Source: Candidatus Fimivivens faecavium (lineage in GTDB: Bacteria; Bacillota; Clostridia; Oscillospirales; Ruminococcaceae). From it: 58,972 bases of DNA. Location: positions 1-58,972 of the forward strand of contig DVKH01000004.1 in NCBI GenBank assembly GCA_018716105.1, read 5' to 3'. The notes below the pieces were generated by a model, which worked only from the letters and a program-made list of their open reading frames with translations, was not told where the DNA came from and ran no database searches. Every line of letters begins with the position of its first letter. The stretch's first letter is position 1. The translations under genes were made by a program, and so were the position numbers. Below are positions 35,853 through 44,140 of this stretch, one piece after another.

Positions 35853-37025
35853 ATGAAGCCGACCTTCTCAAGGCGGATGAACAGCATCCCGGAAAGTATC
35901 TTTATCACCCTCAACGAAAAGAAAATCCTGCGGGAACGCGCCGGCCTTCCGGTCTACAATCTCTCGATCGGCACGCCGGATTTCCCGCCCGACCGCCATG
36001 TGATGGCCGCATTGGAAGCGGCAGCGCGCGACCCGGAAAATTATAAATACGCGATCACCGATCTGCCGGAGCTGGTAGACGCGGTGCGGATGTGGTATGG
36101 CCGGCGGTACGGCGTTTCGCTCGCCGCGGACGAAGTCATGTCGGTCTACGGTTCGCAGGAGGGGCTTGCGCACATCGCATTCCCGCTCTGCAACCCCGGC
36201 GACATCGTCCTGACGCCGAACCCCGGCTACCAGATTTTCAGCGCCGGGCCCTATCTGGCCGGCGCCGAGCTGGTCGACTATCCGCTCCTCGAGGAGAACG
36301 GCTTTTTGCCCGACCTTGAAAAGATCCCCGAGGAAATTGCCGACCGCGCGAAGATAATGGTCGTCTCCTACCCCGCAAACCCGGTCTGCGCCACCGCGCC
36401 GCGCTCGTTCTATGAAGAGCTGGTGCGCTTTGCAAACCGGCACAACATCATCGTCGTCCATGACAACGCATACTCAGAGATCGTCTTCGACGGCGAAGAG
36501 GGGATCTCGTTTCTTTCGATTCCCGGCGCAAAGGAGATCGGGGTCGAACTCAACTCCCTGTCAAAGACCTACCGGATGACCGGCTGCCGCATTTCGTTTG
36601 CCGTCGGCAGCCGGGACGTCATCGCGGAGTTTAAAAAGTTCCGTTCACAGATTGACTACGGCGTTTTCCTTCCGGTCCAGAAGGCGGCCATCGCCGCCCT
36701 CACCGGCCCGCAGGAGAGCGTTGCCGAACAGCGCCGCCTCTATCAGGAACGGCGGGACGCGCTCTGCGGGGGGCTTCGCGGCATCGGCTGGCCGGTCCCA
36801 GACAGCAAGGGAACGATGTTTGTCTGGGCGCCGGTTCCAGACCGGTACCCGGATTCGCTTTCATTTGCGCTCGATCTCATCGAGAAATCCGGCGTGATCT
36901 GCGTCCCGGGGAGCAGCTTTGGCTCTCTTGGGGACCGGTATGTGCGCATGGCCCTGGTCCTCCCGCCAGAACGGATTCGGGAATTGGTGTCCGCAATCGA
37001 TCAGAGCGGCATTTTAAAAGGATAA
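35853..37025 (+). CDS. Class I/II PLP-dependent aminotransferase
   Basis: This 390-aa fold-type I aminotransferase has NLSIGTPDFPPD, the PLP contact region YGSQEGLAHI, SYPANPVCA, DNAYSEIVFDG and the Schiff-base lysine in NSLSKTYRMTGCR. It is related to DapL/AspC-type enzymes, but the substrate cannot be read from the sequence; candidates are aspartate, aromatic or branched-chain amino acids, the last because of the adjacent ilvBN pair on the other strand. The start has AAAGGGGA 8 nt upstream. A terminator-like hairpin (37035-37065) separates it from busR. Confidence 0.85.
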   Translation: MKPTFSRRMNSIPESIFITLNEKKILRERAGLPVYNLSIGTPDFPPDRHVMAALEAAARDPENYKYAITDLPELVDAVRMWYGRRYGVSLAADEVMSVYGSQEGLAHIAFPLCNPGDIVLTPNPGYQIFSAGPYLAGAELVDYPLLEENGFLPDLEKIPEEIADRAKIMVVSYPANPVCATAPRSFYEELVRFANRHNIIVVHDNAYSEIVFDGEEGISFLSIPGAKEIGVELNSLSKTYRMTGCRISFAVGSRDVIAEFKKFRSQIDYGVFLPVQKAAIAALTGPQESVAEQRRLYQERRDALCGGLRGIGWPVPDSKGTMFVWAPVPDRYPDSLSFALDLIEKSGVICVPGSSFGSLGDRYVRMALVLPPERIRELVSAIDQSGILKG

Positions 37026-37034
37026 TAACCTCTC

Positions 37035-37065
37035 AAGGGGCAGTTCTGGCGAACCGCCCCTTTTT
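37035..37065 (+). terminator. Terminator of the aminotransferase gene
   Basis: AAGGGGC-A-GTT pairs with AAC-C-GCCCCTT across a 6-nt loop and is followed by five Ts. Confidence 0.75.
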
Positions 37066-37102
37066 CAATGATGACAATTAAGTAAAAATTTTGGTAAAGT
37101 GC

Positions 37103-37145
37103 TTGCGAAAGTAACAACTTAAGTGTATATTTAGATTGTTACTTT
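37103..37145 (+). promoter_or_regulatory. busR promoter with long-spaced BusR-type operator
   Basis: The promoter is TTGCGA (37103-37108), 17 nt, TATATT (37126-37131). A perfect 10-bp inverted repeat, AAAGTAACAA (37108-37117) and TTGTTACTTT (37136-37145), brackets the -10 with an 18-nt gap. BusR tetramers bind widely separated inverted half-sites, so this looks like an autoregulatory operator that blocks the promoter when c-di-AMP is high. Confidence 0.7.
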
Positions 37146-37209
37146 ATCGGGCTATCCTCTGGAAGCCGCGACCCGCCCCGGTGGACGAAATAGAAGGGAA
37201 GTTCCCGTA

Positions 37210-37839
37210 TTGGAAAAAAAGCTCAATGTCATCACCCCCCGTTATCAGCAGATAGCCGCGGATATCGCCGGTAAAATAGCAAGCGGGCACTACCAGGTCG
37301 GGGAGAAGATCTATGCCAGATCCGCCATTGCAAGCCAGTACGGCGTCTCGGCCGAAACCGCGCGCCGCGCGATATGCGTCCTCTCCGACATGGAGATCGT
37401 TGATGCGGCGAAGGGCAGCGGCGTGGTGATTCTCTCCGGCGAAAAAGCCGCCCGCTTTGTCAAGCAGTACCAGGACCTTCGGACCGTTTCCGACCTGAAA
37501 AGCGAAATCCTCGAAACGGTCGACCGGCAGGCCGCCGAGGCCAGGGGCCTCAAAACGCTGCTGGAGGATTTGATCGACCGGACCGACCGCCTCAAATCCA
37601 TCAACCCGTTTATCCCGTTTGAAATCACCATCACTGAGAGATCGGCGCAGCTTGGAAGAAGCCTCTCGGAGATCAACTTCTGGCACAACACCGCCGCAAC
37701 CGTTATCGGCATCCGGCGGGGCCAGACCCTGATGATGTCCCCCGGCCCATACGCGACCCTCAACGAGGGGGACGTCCTCTACTTCGTCGGCGATGAGAAC
37801 TGCTACGAGCGGGTTGTCCGGTTTCTCTATACCGAATAA
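37210..37839 (+). CDS. busR: BusR-type GntR/RCK_C transcriptional regulator
   Basis: The N-terminal 75 residues are a GntR winged helix (RYQQIAADIAGKIASGHYQVGEK, SAETARRAICVLSDM). A coiled linker follows, and residues 130-209 form a TrkA-C/RCK_C domain (ERSAQLGRSLSEINFWHNTAATVIGIRR in two parts, ending LYFVGDENCYERV). This combination defines BusR, which binds c-di-AMP and represses osmolyte uptake genes. The transporter genes follow 30 bp downstream. The start is a TTG at 37210 with AGGGAAG upstream. The c-di-AMP call rests on family and context. Confidence 0.88.
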   Translation: MEKKLNVITPRYQQIAADIAGKIASGHYQVGEKIYARSAIASQYGVSAETARRAICVLSDMEIVDAAKGSGVVILSGEKAARFVKQYQDLRTVSDLKSEILETVDRQAAEARGLKTLLEDLIDRTDRLKSINPFIPFEITITERSAQLGRSLSEINFWHNTAATVIGIRRGQTLMMSPGPYATLNEGDVLYFVGDENCYERVVRFLYTE

Positions 37840-37869
37840 TACGCCGCTGCGCATGAAGGAGGTCATTCT

Positions 37870-39015
37870 ATGATCGAGTTTCGAAACGTCACAAAGAGCT
37901 TTAAAGCCGCGCCGGTCCTGAGAGACATCTCGTTCACCATTGAGAAAGGGGATCTGGTCGCCATCATCGGCGCGAGCGGCTGCGGCAAGACGACCACCCT
38001 TAAAATGATCAACCGCCTGATCCAGCCAACCTCGGGAGAAATTTTGATCAACGGCAAAAACATCGCTGACATCGACGTGATCGAGCTCCGGCGCGGCATG
38101 GGTTACGTCATCCAGCAGACCGGCCTTTTCCCGCACATGACGGTGCGGGAAAACATTGAGATCATCCCGCGTTCCGAGAAAAAACCGGCGGAGGAGATTT
38201 CGCGCAGGACGCTCGAATTGATGGAGATGGTCGGGATGAACCCGAACGAATTTCTTGACCGTTATCCGACCGAACTCTCCGGCGGCCAGCAGCAGCGCAT
38301 CGGCGTCGCCAGAGCCTTCGCGACCGATCCGGAAATCATCCTGATGGACGAACCGTTCTCCGCGCTCGATCCGATTACCCGCGTCCAGCTGCAGGAGGAA
38401 CTGATCAGCCTGCAGGCGCAGCTGAAAAAGACCATCGTCTTCGTCACCCACGACATGGACGAGGCAATCAAAATCGCCGATAAGCTCTGTATCATGAAGG
38501 ACGGCGAAATCCTTCAGTATGATACGCCGGAACAGGTCCTCAAGAACCCCTGCAATTCGTTTGTCAGCGATTTCGTCGGCAAAAACCGCATCTGGACCTC
38601 GCCCGATTTCATCAAGGTCAAGGACATCATGATCGAAAACCCGGTCACCTGCTCGCCGGCGCTCCCGCTCCTCAAATGCATTGAAAAGATGCGTTCGAAC
38701 AAGGTGGACAGTCTGATGGTCGTCGACCGGGAGGCAAAGCTGCTCGGCATTCTCAAAGCCTCGCAGGTCCGGGCGCGCCACGACCAAAGCCTCCCGGTAT
38801 CTCAATACATGGACACCGAATTTCTCAAAGCGCACCCTGAAGACACCATCGTCGACGTGCTCGGCATCGTGGAGGAAAACAAAGCGTCCAACATCCCGAT
38901 TGTCGACGGGAACGGAACGCTCTGCGGCCTGATCACCAAAAGCAGCCTGGTAACCACCCTCAGCCAGCAGTTCCTGGACAACGAGGAAGGAGGCCACACA
39001 GATGGCGTTCATTGA
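37870..39015 (+). CDS. busAA: Osmolyte ABC transporter ATPase with CBS domains
   Basis: The ATPase drives glycine betaine/carnitine/choline-type uptake. It shows Walker A GASGCGKT (residues 37-44), signature LSGGQQQR, Walker B IILMDEP, and the H-loop VTHDMDEA. Two CBS motifs occupy the C-terminal ~120 residues, as in OpuA/OpuC ATPases; CBS pairs sense ionic strength or c-di-AMP. It overlaps the permease gene by 14 bp. Related EgtUV systems import ergothioneine, so the substrate is inferred from the BusR neighbour. Confidence 0.88.
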   Translation: MIEFRNVTKSFKAAPVLRDISFTIEKGDLVAIIGASGCGKTTTLKMINRLIQPTSGEILINGKNIADIDVIELRRGMGYVIQQTGLFPHMTVRENIEIIPRSEKKPAEEISRRTLELMEMVGMNPNEFLDRYPTELSGGQQQRIGVARAFATDPEIILMDEPFSALDPITRVQLQEELISLQAQLKKTIVFVTHDMDEAIKIADKLCIMKDGEILQYDTPEQVLKNPCNSFVSDFVGKNRIWTSPDFIKVKDIMIENPVTCSPALPLLKCIEKMRSNKVDSLMVVDREAKLLGILKASQVRARHDQSLPVSQYMDTEFLKAHPEDTIVDVLGIVEENKASNIPIVDGNGTLCGLITKSSLVTTLSQQFLDNEEGGHTDGVH

Positions 39016-40582
39016 GTTCATCGATTATATTTCCGAAGCGAAAACGCAGATCATCACCCTGCTGCTCGAACATATCCAGCTCACCGCGATGGCTGTAGGC
39101 CTCGCGATTTTGATCGGCGTGCCGCTCGGCATCCTGATCAGTTATGTCAAAAAGCTCGACCGCCCGGTGCTCGGCGTCGCAAACGTCGTTCAGGCAATCC
39201 CGAGCATGGCGCTGCTCGGCTTCGCAATCCCATTTCTCGGGATCGGCGCCACACCGGCCATCGTGATGGTCGTTCTCTATTCGCTGCTTCCGATCATCAA
39301 GAACACCTACACCGGCATCCAGAACATCAACCCGCAGATGATCGAAGCCGCGCACGGCATCGGCCTGACCGAATTCCAGATTCTGACCAAGGTTCAGATC
39401 CCGCTTGCGCTCCCCGTCATTATGGCGGGCGTGCGGATCTCCTCCGTCACGGCGGTCGGCCTGATGACGATGGCCGCGTTCATCGGGGGCGGCGGACTCG
39501 GCTTCCTCGTGTTCTCGGGGATCCGCACCGTCAACAACTACCAGATTCTCGCCGGCGCGATTCCGGCCTGTTTGCTTGCGCTGACCGTCGACTTTCTCTG
39601 CGGCGTCGTCGAAAAACTGGTGACGCCAGTGAGCCTGCAGCCCGCAGCCAAAAGCATTCAGGAGGCGAAAAAGAACCGCAGCCGTCAAAAGTTGATCATC
39701 GCGACCGCGGTCGTCTGCGTCGCCGCAATCTTTGTCACCACCTTCTTTGGCGCCGCTCCGTCCGCACAAAAATCAATCGTTGTCGGCAGCAAAGACTTTA
39801 CGGAACAGCAGATCCTCTGTCATCTCATCTCTGAAGCAATTGAAGCGAAGACCGATATCCAAGTCGTCCGCCAGCCAAATCTCGGCGGCACGCAGGTCTG
39901 TTTCGGGGCGCTCAAATCCGGCGATATCGACCTTTATATCGATTACACCGGGACCTGCTACGGCGACACTCTCCAGTATCCGCCGATTCCGGACGTGGAA
40001 GAAGTCTATCAAACGGTAAAGAAGGATTTCAAGGAAAAATTTGGAATCGAAGTGCTTAATCAGTTCGGTTTCAATAACACCTATACCCTTGCGGTGGAGC
40101 CTGAAACCGCCGAACAATACGGCCTTTCAAAGATCAGCGATCTGCGCAGAGTGGCCGGTCAACTCACCATCTCCCCCACCCTTGAGTTTTTAAATCGGGC
40201 GGACGGCCTTCCTGGGCTTCAGGAAAAATATGCGTTCCAGTTCAAGGACGTGATCGGCATCGACGGAAGCCCGCGCTATACCGCGCTGATTAACGGCGAA
40301 AGCGATGTTGTGGACGCCTTTGCAACCGACGGTTTGCTGGTCAAGTTCGGCCTCACCGTACTCGAAGACGACCAACACTTTTTCCCGCCCTACTATGCGG
40401 TCCCCCTTATGCGGTCAGAGGCCTATGAAAAATATCCCGAAATCGTCCCGGTCCTCGAAGAAGTCGGAGCGCTGCTCACCGATGAAGTGATGAGCCAGCT
40501 CAATTATCAGGTTGATGAAGAGTGGAAGCAACCCCAGGATGTTGCGCACGCATTCCTGGTGGAACACGGGATCGTCTCATAA
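39002..40582 (+). CDS. busAB: Osmolyte ABC permease fused to substrate-binding domain
   Basis: Residues 1-230 are a BPD-transporter permease with about six membrane segments and the EAA loop EAAHGIGLTEFQILTKVQIP. After another membrane segment (LIIATAVVCVAAIFVTTF), residues 255-526 form an OsmX/OpuC-type binding protein (KSIVVGSKDFTEQQI, RQPNLGGTQVCFGALKSGDIDLY). The fusion tethers the binding protein to the outside of the membrane, as in OpuA, BilE and EgtU. Aromatic-cage residues for betaine cannot be assigned by eye. Confidence 0.88.
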   Translation: MAFIEFIDYISEAKTQIITLLLEHIQLTAMAVGLAILIGVPLGILISYVKKLDRPVLGVANVVQAIPSMALLGFAIPFLGIGATPAIVMVVLYSLLPIIKNTYTGIQNINPQMIEAAHGIGLTEFQILTKVQIPLALPVIMAGVRISSVTAVGLMTMAAFIGGGGLGFLVFSGIRTVNNYQILAGAIPACLLALTVDFLCGVVEKLVTPVSLQPAAKSIQEAKKNRSRQKLIIATAVVCVAAIFVTTFFGAAPSAQKSIVVGSKDFTEQQILCHLISEAIEAKTDIQVVRQPNLGGTQVCFGALKSGDIDLYIDYTGTCYGDTLQYPPIPDVEEVYQTVKKDFKEKFGIEVLNQFGFNNTYTLAVEPETAEQYGLSKISDLRRVAGQLTISPTLEFLNRADGLPGLQEKYAFQFKDVIGIDGSPRYTALINGESDVVDAFATDGLLVKFGLTVLEDDQHFFPPYYAVPLMRSEAYEKYPEIVPVLEEVGALLTDEVMSQLNYQVDEEWKQPQDVAHAFLVEHGIVS

Positions 40583-40587
40583 TCATA

Positions 40588-40622
40588 ACCGCCTCGGAAT
40601 GGTCCATTCCGGGGCGGTTTTC
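40588..40622 (+). terminator. Terminator of the bus operon
   Basis: ACCGCC-T-CGGAATGG pairs with CCATTCCG-G-GGCGGT (one mismatch) and runs into four Ts. It also sits at the end of the convergent Rrf2 gene. Confidence 0.8.
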
Positions 40623-41051
40623 TCAGCCTTTTATTTCCTGGAGCCTTGCGCTCAGCTCCCCCGCCAGATCGGCGATGGTAACGGAATCGGTCACCGCGGC
40701 AATCGCCTCGTCAATTCGCTTCCACAGCGACAGGGTCACGCAATTGCCGCTCATCCTGCAGTCCTCCTCCCAGCCATCGATGCAGTGGATTGGAAGGTAG
40801 GGCGTCTCCATCGTCTTGAGCACCATCGCCGCCGTGATCTGTTCCGCCGGCATCGCGAGTTCATACCCGCCGCCGATTCCCTTCACGCTTTTGACATACC
40901 CTGATTTCTTAAGCTTTGCGGCGATTCGTTCGAGCATTTTTTCTGAAATCCCTTCCGCGTTCGCGACCGAAAGGGTGGTGACCCTTCCCTTGCTCATGGC
41001 GATCCGCATCAGGAACCGGAGCGCGTATCTTGAATTCGTGGATATTTTCAA
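40623..41051 (-). CDS. Rrf2-family transcriptional regulator
   Basis: The 142-aa protein begins with the Rrf2 winged helix (MKISTNSRYALRFLMRIAM, EGISEKMLERIAAKLKKSGYV). It has three cysteines in the loop HCIDGWEEDCRMSGNC, as in iron-sulfur cluster members IscR, NsrR and CymR-like proteins, so Fe-S sensing is plausible. No isc/suf genes are adjacent. It diverges from the HD gene across 250 bp. Confidence 0.9.
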   Translation of the reverse strand: MKISTNSRYALRFLMRIAMSKGRVTTLSVANAEGISEKMLERIAAKLKKSGYVKSVKGIGGGYELAMPAEQITAAMVLKTMETPYLPIHCIDGWEEDCRMSGNCVTLSLWKRIDEAIAAVTDSVTIADLAGELSARLQEIKG

Positions 41052-41201
41052 AGAAAAGTCCCCCTAAATGATATGCTTTTCTATACTCTATCCCAAACGC
41101 CGTATTCTGTCAAGCGAGGCGGTTTACCCCTGCCTTACAGCTCATTAATATTTTACAAAAGAGGTTCCCATTCATCACAAGGATCGGTTATAATAACCGC
41201 A

Positions 41202-41240
41202 GGAAAACAGCTCTGCTGTTTCCGGCTGCCGATGGCAGCC
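41202..41240 (+). promoter_or_regulatory. Two adjacent hairpins in the HD-protein leader
   Basis: A TATAAT (41189-41194, inside the palindrome GGTTATAATAACC) is followed by two short stems: GGAAAACAGC/GCTGTTTCC and GGCTGCC/GGCAGCC, with 3-nt loops. They lie 60-100 nt before the gene. They do not match a riboswitch I recognise and have no T-tract. Confidence 0.35.
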
Positions 41241-41301
41241 CCATGCCATATTGGTATACCTTGCGGATGTGTATACTTGCTAAATTAAGAAAGGAGCAGT
41301 C

Positions 41302-41877
41302 ATGGAACCGAAGCAGGAATTTATCGATCTCTATCAACGACATATCGTCAGACAGGGCGCGGAGGCTCTGCTTACATATTTAAGCGATAAAACCGATTTT
41401 TTCACCGCTCCCGCGAGCACGCGGTTTCACCTCGCGCATACAGGGGGGCTTTTACAGCACAGCCTGAATGTCGGGAAGCATCTGCTCTCCGCTTTCCCTG
41501 AGGAAAATCCAGAAAGCCTCGCCATCTGCGGCCTTCTGCACGATATCTGCAAAGTCAATTACTACAAAGTCTCGACCAGAAACGTCAAAAACGAACAGAC
41601 CGGCGTCTGGGAAAAGCAGCCGTTTTATCAGGTGGAGGACACCTTCCCCTACGGCCACGGCGAAAAGTCGGTCTATTTAATCGAGCGTTTCATGCGGCTT
41701 AAAACGGCCGAAGCCGTCGCGATCCGCTGGCATATGGGCGGTTTTGACGACGCGGCCAAAGGCGGGAGTTTTGCGGTCAGCAAGGCGTTTGAAAAATACC
41801 CGCTCGCCGTAAAGCTCCACATCGCGGACATCACCGCAACCTATCTGCTGGAAACCCGTCAGGAAGCGCTGCAATGA
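41302..41877 (+). CDS. HD-domain phosphohydrolase
   Basis: The 191-aa metal-dependent phosphohydrolase has the HD signature: His in TGGLLQHSLNVG, the HD pair in CGLLHDICKV, and a later His in YGHGEKSVYLIE and RWHMGG. Substrates of such small HD proteins are usually nucleotides or nucleic acid ends; this one resembles a group found in gut clostridia next to short membrane proteins. The start has AAGGAG upstream. It is followed after 16 bp by a small membrane-protein gene in the same direction. Confidence 0.85.
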   Translation: MEPKQEFIDLYQRHIVRQGAEALLTYLSDKTDFFTAPASTRFHLAHTGGLLQHSLNVGKHLLSAFPEENPESLAICGLLHDICKVNYYKVSTRNVKNEQTGVWEKQPFYQVEDTFPYGHGEKSVYLIERFMRLKTAEAVAIRWHMGGFDDAAKGGSFAVSKAFEKYPLAVKLHIADITATYLLETRQEALQ

Positions 41878-41893
41878 TAAGGAGGAACCTAAC

Positions 41894-42151
41894 ATGTTCT
41901 GTAAAAGAGAAGAACCCTGTGAAATTCGGGAATCGTTTCTGTCGCTCTGCGGCTACATGCTTGAACGGGCGAAGCACTTTACGCTGGCCGACTGGGCGGC
42001 GCTGAAACTGGCCCTCATCTCTTTCGGCGCGCTGGTCGGCGCTTCGTTCCACCGTTTTTTCAGAAAGCTCGCCCCGCTCCTCGCCATCGTCGCCCTTGCT
42101 TCCATGATCTACACCCTTTATCGAATCTTCCTTTGCGACGAGGAATCCTAA
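41894..42151 (+). CDS. Small membrane protein of unknown function
   Basis: The 85-aa protein has two hydrophobic segments (about residues 35-52 and 60-77) and an N-terminal region with three cysteines (CKREEPCEIRES, SLCGYM). AAGGAGG lies 8 nt before the ATG. The family was not recognised. It is probably co-transcribed with the HD gene and shares its terminator. Confidence 0.7.
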   Translation: MFCKREEPCEIRESFLSLCGYMLERAKHFTLADWAALKLALISFGALVGASFHRFFRKLAPLLAIVALASMIYTLYRIFLCDEES

Positions 42152-42154
42152 TCC

Positions 42155-42193
42155 AAAACAAAAACCGGGACAAATTGTCCCGGTTTTTGTTTT
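42155..42193. terminator. Bidirectional terminator
   Basis: A perfect 19-bp stem (42155-42173 with 42175-42193), A-rich on one side and T-rich on the other, serves both the HD/small membrane unit and the convergent lipoprotein gene. Confidence 0.92.
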
Positions 42194-42203
42194 GGCGCTC
42201 GGT

Positions 42204-42830
42204 TTACTTGATGGAATCGTACGCCTTTTTCAGCGCGTCAAGCTGCGGTCCAATCGAAATGGTCACCGAGCTCTTCAGGTCTTCCTCATCCGGGACGCGC
42301 GGATGATCCGCGTCCTTTTCATAGACCTTCATGCCGAGCACTTCGTCAACCGTTTTGCCGGTCATCCATTTTTCGAGGGCGGCAATCTGCTCATACCACT
42401 CTTTTCCGATGCCAGAAGCGGCTTTCAGGCCATAGGAGTCGCCGAGTTCCTTTTTGGTCTGGACGCCGGCGGAAAGGTCGGTGGTAATGGCGCCGGCCGC
42501 GTCAAAGTTGACCTTCGACTGCGCGGTATCGAACACGACGGCGACAATGGTGCCGTTGTTGTCGATGGTCAGCGCGCAAGAAGCGATGTTTGCCTGGACC
42601 AGACCCGCTTTTTCTGTAGTCGCGGCGGCAGAGCTGTCATAGTCGATCGACATGCCGAGGCCGGTGCGGACGTTCATCCGTTCGAGGCCCTCGTCCACCG
42701 AGGAAATCGCGTTATCCACGGCGCCGCCGATCATATCTCCGACACTGGAAGGCGCACTCGAATTGTCTTTGTTTCCGCAGCCCGCGAGCAGAAGCGCCAG
42801 GCAGGCCGAAAGGACAATAGCACGTTTCAT
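42204..42830 (-). CDS. Predicted lipoprotein, function unknown
   Basis: A lipoprotein signal is clear (LALLLAGC, Cys18). The mature ~190 residues contain two related halves, with a stretch typical of extracellular FMN-bind-like lipoproteins (GVQTKKELGDSYGLKAASGIGKEWYEQI). The gene diverges from apbE, whose product attaches FMN to Thr/Ser of secreted proteins. I do not find the usual SGAT/S flavinylation motif here, so being an ApbE substrate is only suggested by position. AGGGGGA precedes the start. Confidence 0.8.
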   Translation of the reverse strand: MKRAIVLSACLALLLAGCGNKDNSSAPSSVGDMIGGAVDNAISSVDEGLERMNVRTGLGMSIDYDSSAAATTEKAGLVQANIASCALTIDNNGTIVAVVFDTAQSKVNFDAAGAITTDLSAGVQTKKELGDSYGLKAASGIGKEWYEQIAALEKWMTGKTVDEVLGMKVYEKDADHPRVPDEEDLKSSVTISIGPQLDALKKAYDSIK

Positions 42831-42965
42831 CTTTACATTTTCCCCCTAAACTCTTGTTTTCCCGTACGGGGCGATATTTTCGCCCGGCACGGGGATACTA
42901 TCCCAGACGGATGCCAACAGAAATAAGCCGTCAAATCCGACTTGGGGATAGCAAGGTGAGACTGT

Positions 42966-44021
42966 TTGCGAAAATGTTTTCTTCTGTTTGCCGCCCTCGC
43001 AATGCTGCTTGCGGGCTGCGGCAAAAAGGCCGAACGGTACAGCGTCAGCTTCTTTGGCGCCTTCGATACTATGATCCAGCTGACAGCCTACTGTGAATCC
43101 GAAGCGGAATTTGACCGGCTGAGCACCCTCGCAGTCGATAGTTTTACCCGCCTCAGCCGGCTTTATGACAAATTTCAGGAATATGAGGGCGCCGTAAACC
43201 TCTGCACGGTCAACCGCCTTGCCGGCGAAACGCCGGTTACAGTGGAGGACGAGCTATTTGAACTGATCGCCTACGGCCTGGAGTATTCGAAAGAGATACC
43301 GGGCGTCAACATTGCAATGGGATCGGTGACCTCCATCTGGCAGGAATATCTCCACCGGTATCAAGGCGCAGAGGACGGGGAATATCCGCCCATCGGAGTA
43401 CTGACCGCGGCGGCGGAACACACTTCGCCGGAAGATGTGATCCTGGACCCGGTGCGGAAAACCGTTTTTTTCCGGGACCCGGAACTCAAACTCGACCTTG
43501 GCGCCGTTGCAAAAGGCTATGCAACCGAGCGGATCGGCCGGGAGCTTTACGAAATGGGCTTTCATTGTTTCTGTATCTCCAGCGGCGGAAATATCCGCGT
43601 TTTCGACCCCGCCCCCGAGAAAGGCAGCCACGGCTGGTCCGTCGGGGTTGCGGACCCGGGCAAAAGCCCGTTAGATACCGACGCCGCGCCGGCCGCCTCC
43701 CTGCTGGTCCGAAACCGGTCCGTCGTAACCAGCGGGGATTACCAGCGCTATTACATTGTCGGCGGCAAACGGGTTCACCATATCATCGACCCCGAAACGC
43801 TTTTTCCGTCCGGCCGTTATCGCTCGGTCACCGTCGTGTGCGAGGATTCGGGTCTCGCCGACCTTCTGTCCACCGCCCTTTATAATCTCAGCGAGGCAGA
43901 GGGGGCGAAGCTCGCTTCCCGTTTCGGGGCGGAGGCGTTTTGGATCTATGAGGGCGGCAAGACCGCCGAAACCGACGGCTTCGCCCAATATCGAAAGCCC
44001 AGCCCTGTAGCCGGCGATTGA
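42966..44021 (+). CDS. apbE: FAD:protein FMN transferase (ApbE), lipoprotein
   Basis: The enzyme transfers FMN from FAD to Thr/Ser of extracytoplasmic flavoproteins using Mg. A lipoprotein signal ends at Cys18 (AMLLAGC). The ApbE domain shows FFGAFDTMIQL, LDLGAVAKGYATERIG, SSGGNIRVF, TSGDYQRYYIVGGKRVHHIIDPET and VVCEDSGLADLLSTALY. The 351-aa length is typical. The start is a TTG at 42966 preceded by AAGGTGA. No Rnf, Nqr or flavin-lipoprotein target is visible in this window apart from the divergent lipoprotein. Confidence 0.92.
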   Translation: MRKCFLLFAALAMLLAGCGKKAERYSVSFFGAFDTMIQLTAYCESEAEFDRLSTLAVDSFTRLSRLYDKFQEYEGAVNLCTVNRLAGETPVTVEDELFELIAYGLEYSKEIPGVNIAMGSVTSIWQEYLHRYQGAEDGEYPPIGVLTAAAEHTSPEDVILDPVRKTVFFRDPELKLDLGAVAKGYATERIGRELYEMGFHCFCISSGGNIRVFDPAPEKGSHGWSVGVADPGKSPLDTDAAPAASLLVRNRSVVTSGDYQRYYIVGGKRVHHIIDPETLFPSGRYRSVTVVCEDSGLADLLSTALYNLSEAEGAKLASRFGAEAFWIYEGGKTAETDGFAQYRKPSPVAGD

Positions 44022-44049
44022 AAAACAGCCGCTGAAAGCGGCTGTTTTT
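44021..44049 (+). terminator. apbE terminator
   Basis: A 12-bp stem AAAAACAGCCGC/GCGGCTGTTTTT with a 5-nt loop starts at the stop codon. Confidence 0.88.
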
Positions 44050-44089
44050 CGTCTATGCGGCCTGGGAACGGGCAACGGCCGTCAAAATC

Positions 44090-44122
44090 AAATGCCCGCA
44101 TCGGGTTCCGATGCGGGCATTT
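44090..44122 (-). terminator. Sortase gene terminator
   Basis: A perfect 15-bp stem AAATGCCCGCATCGG/CCGATGCGGGCATTT with a 3-nt loop lies 19 bp beyond the sortase stop. Confidence 0.82.
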
Positions 44123-44140
44123 GCACACGAGATTGCCTTA

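Noticed and set aside
42204..42830. Flavinylation site in the lipoprotein
   Set aside because: No SGAT/S-type motif was found, so it is not called an ApbE substrate.
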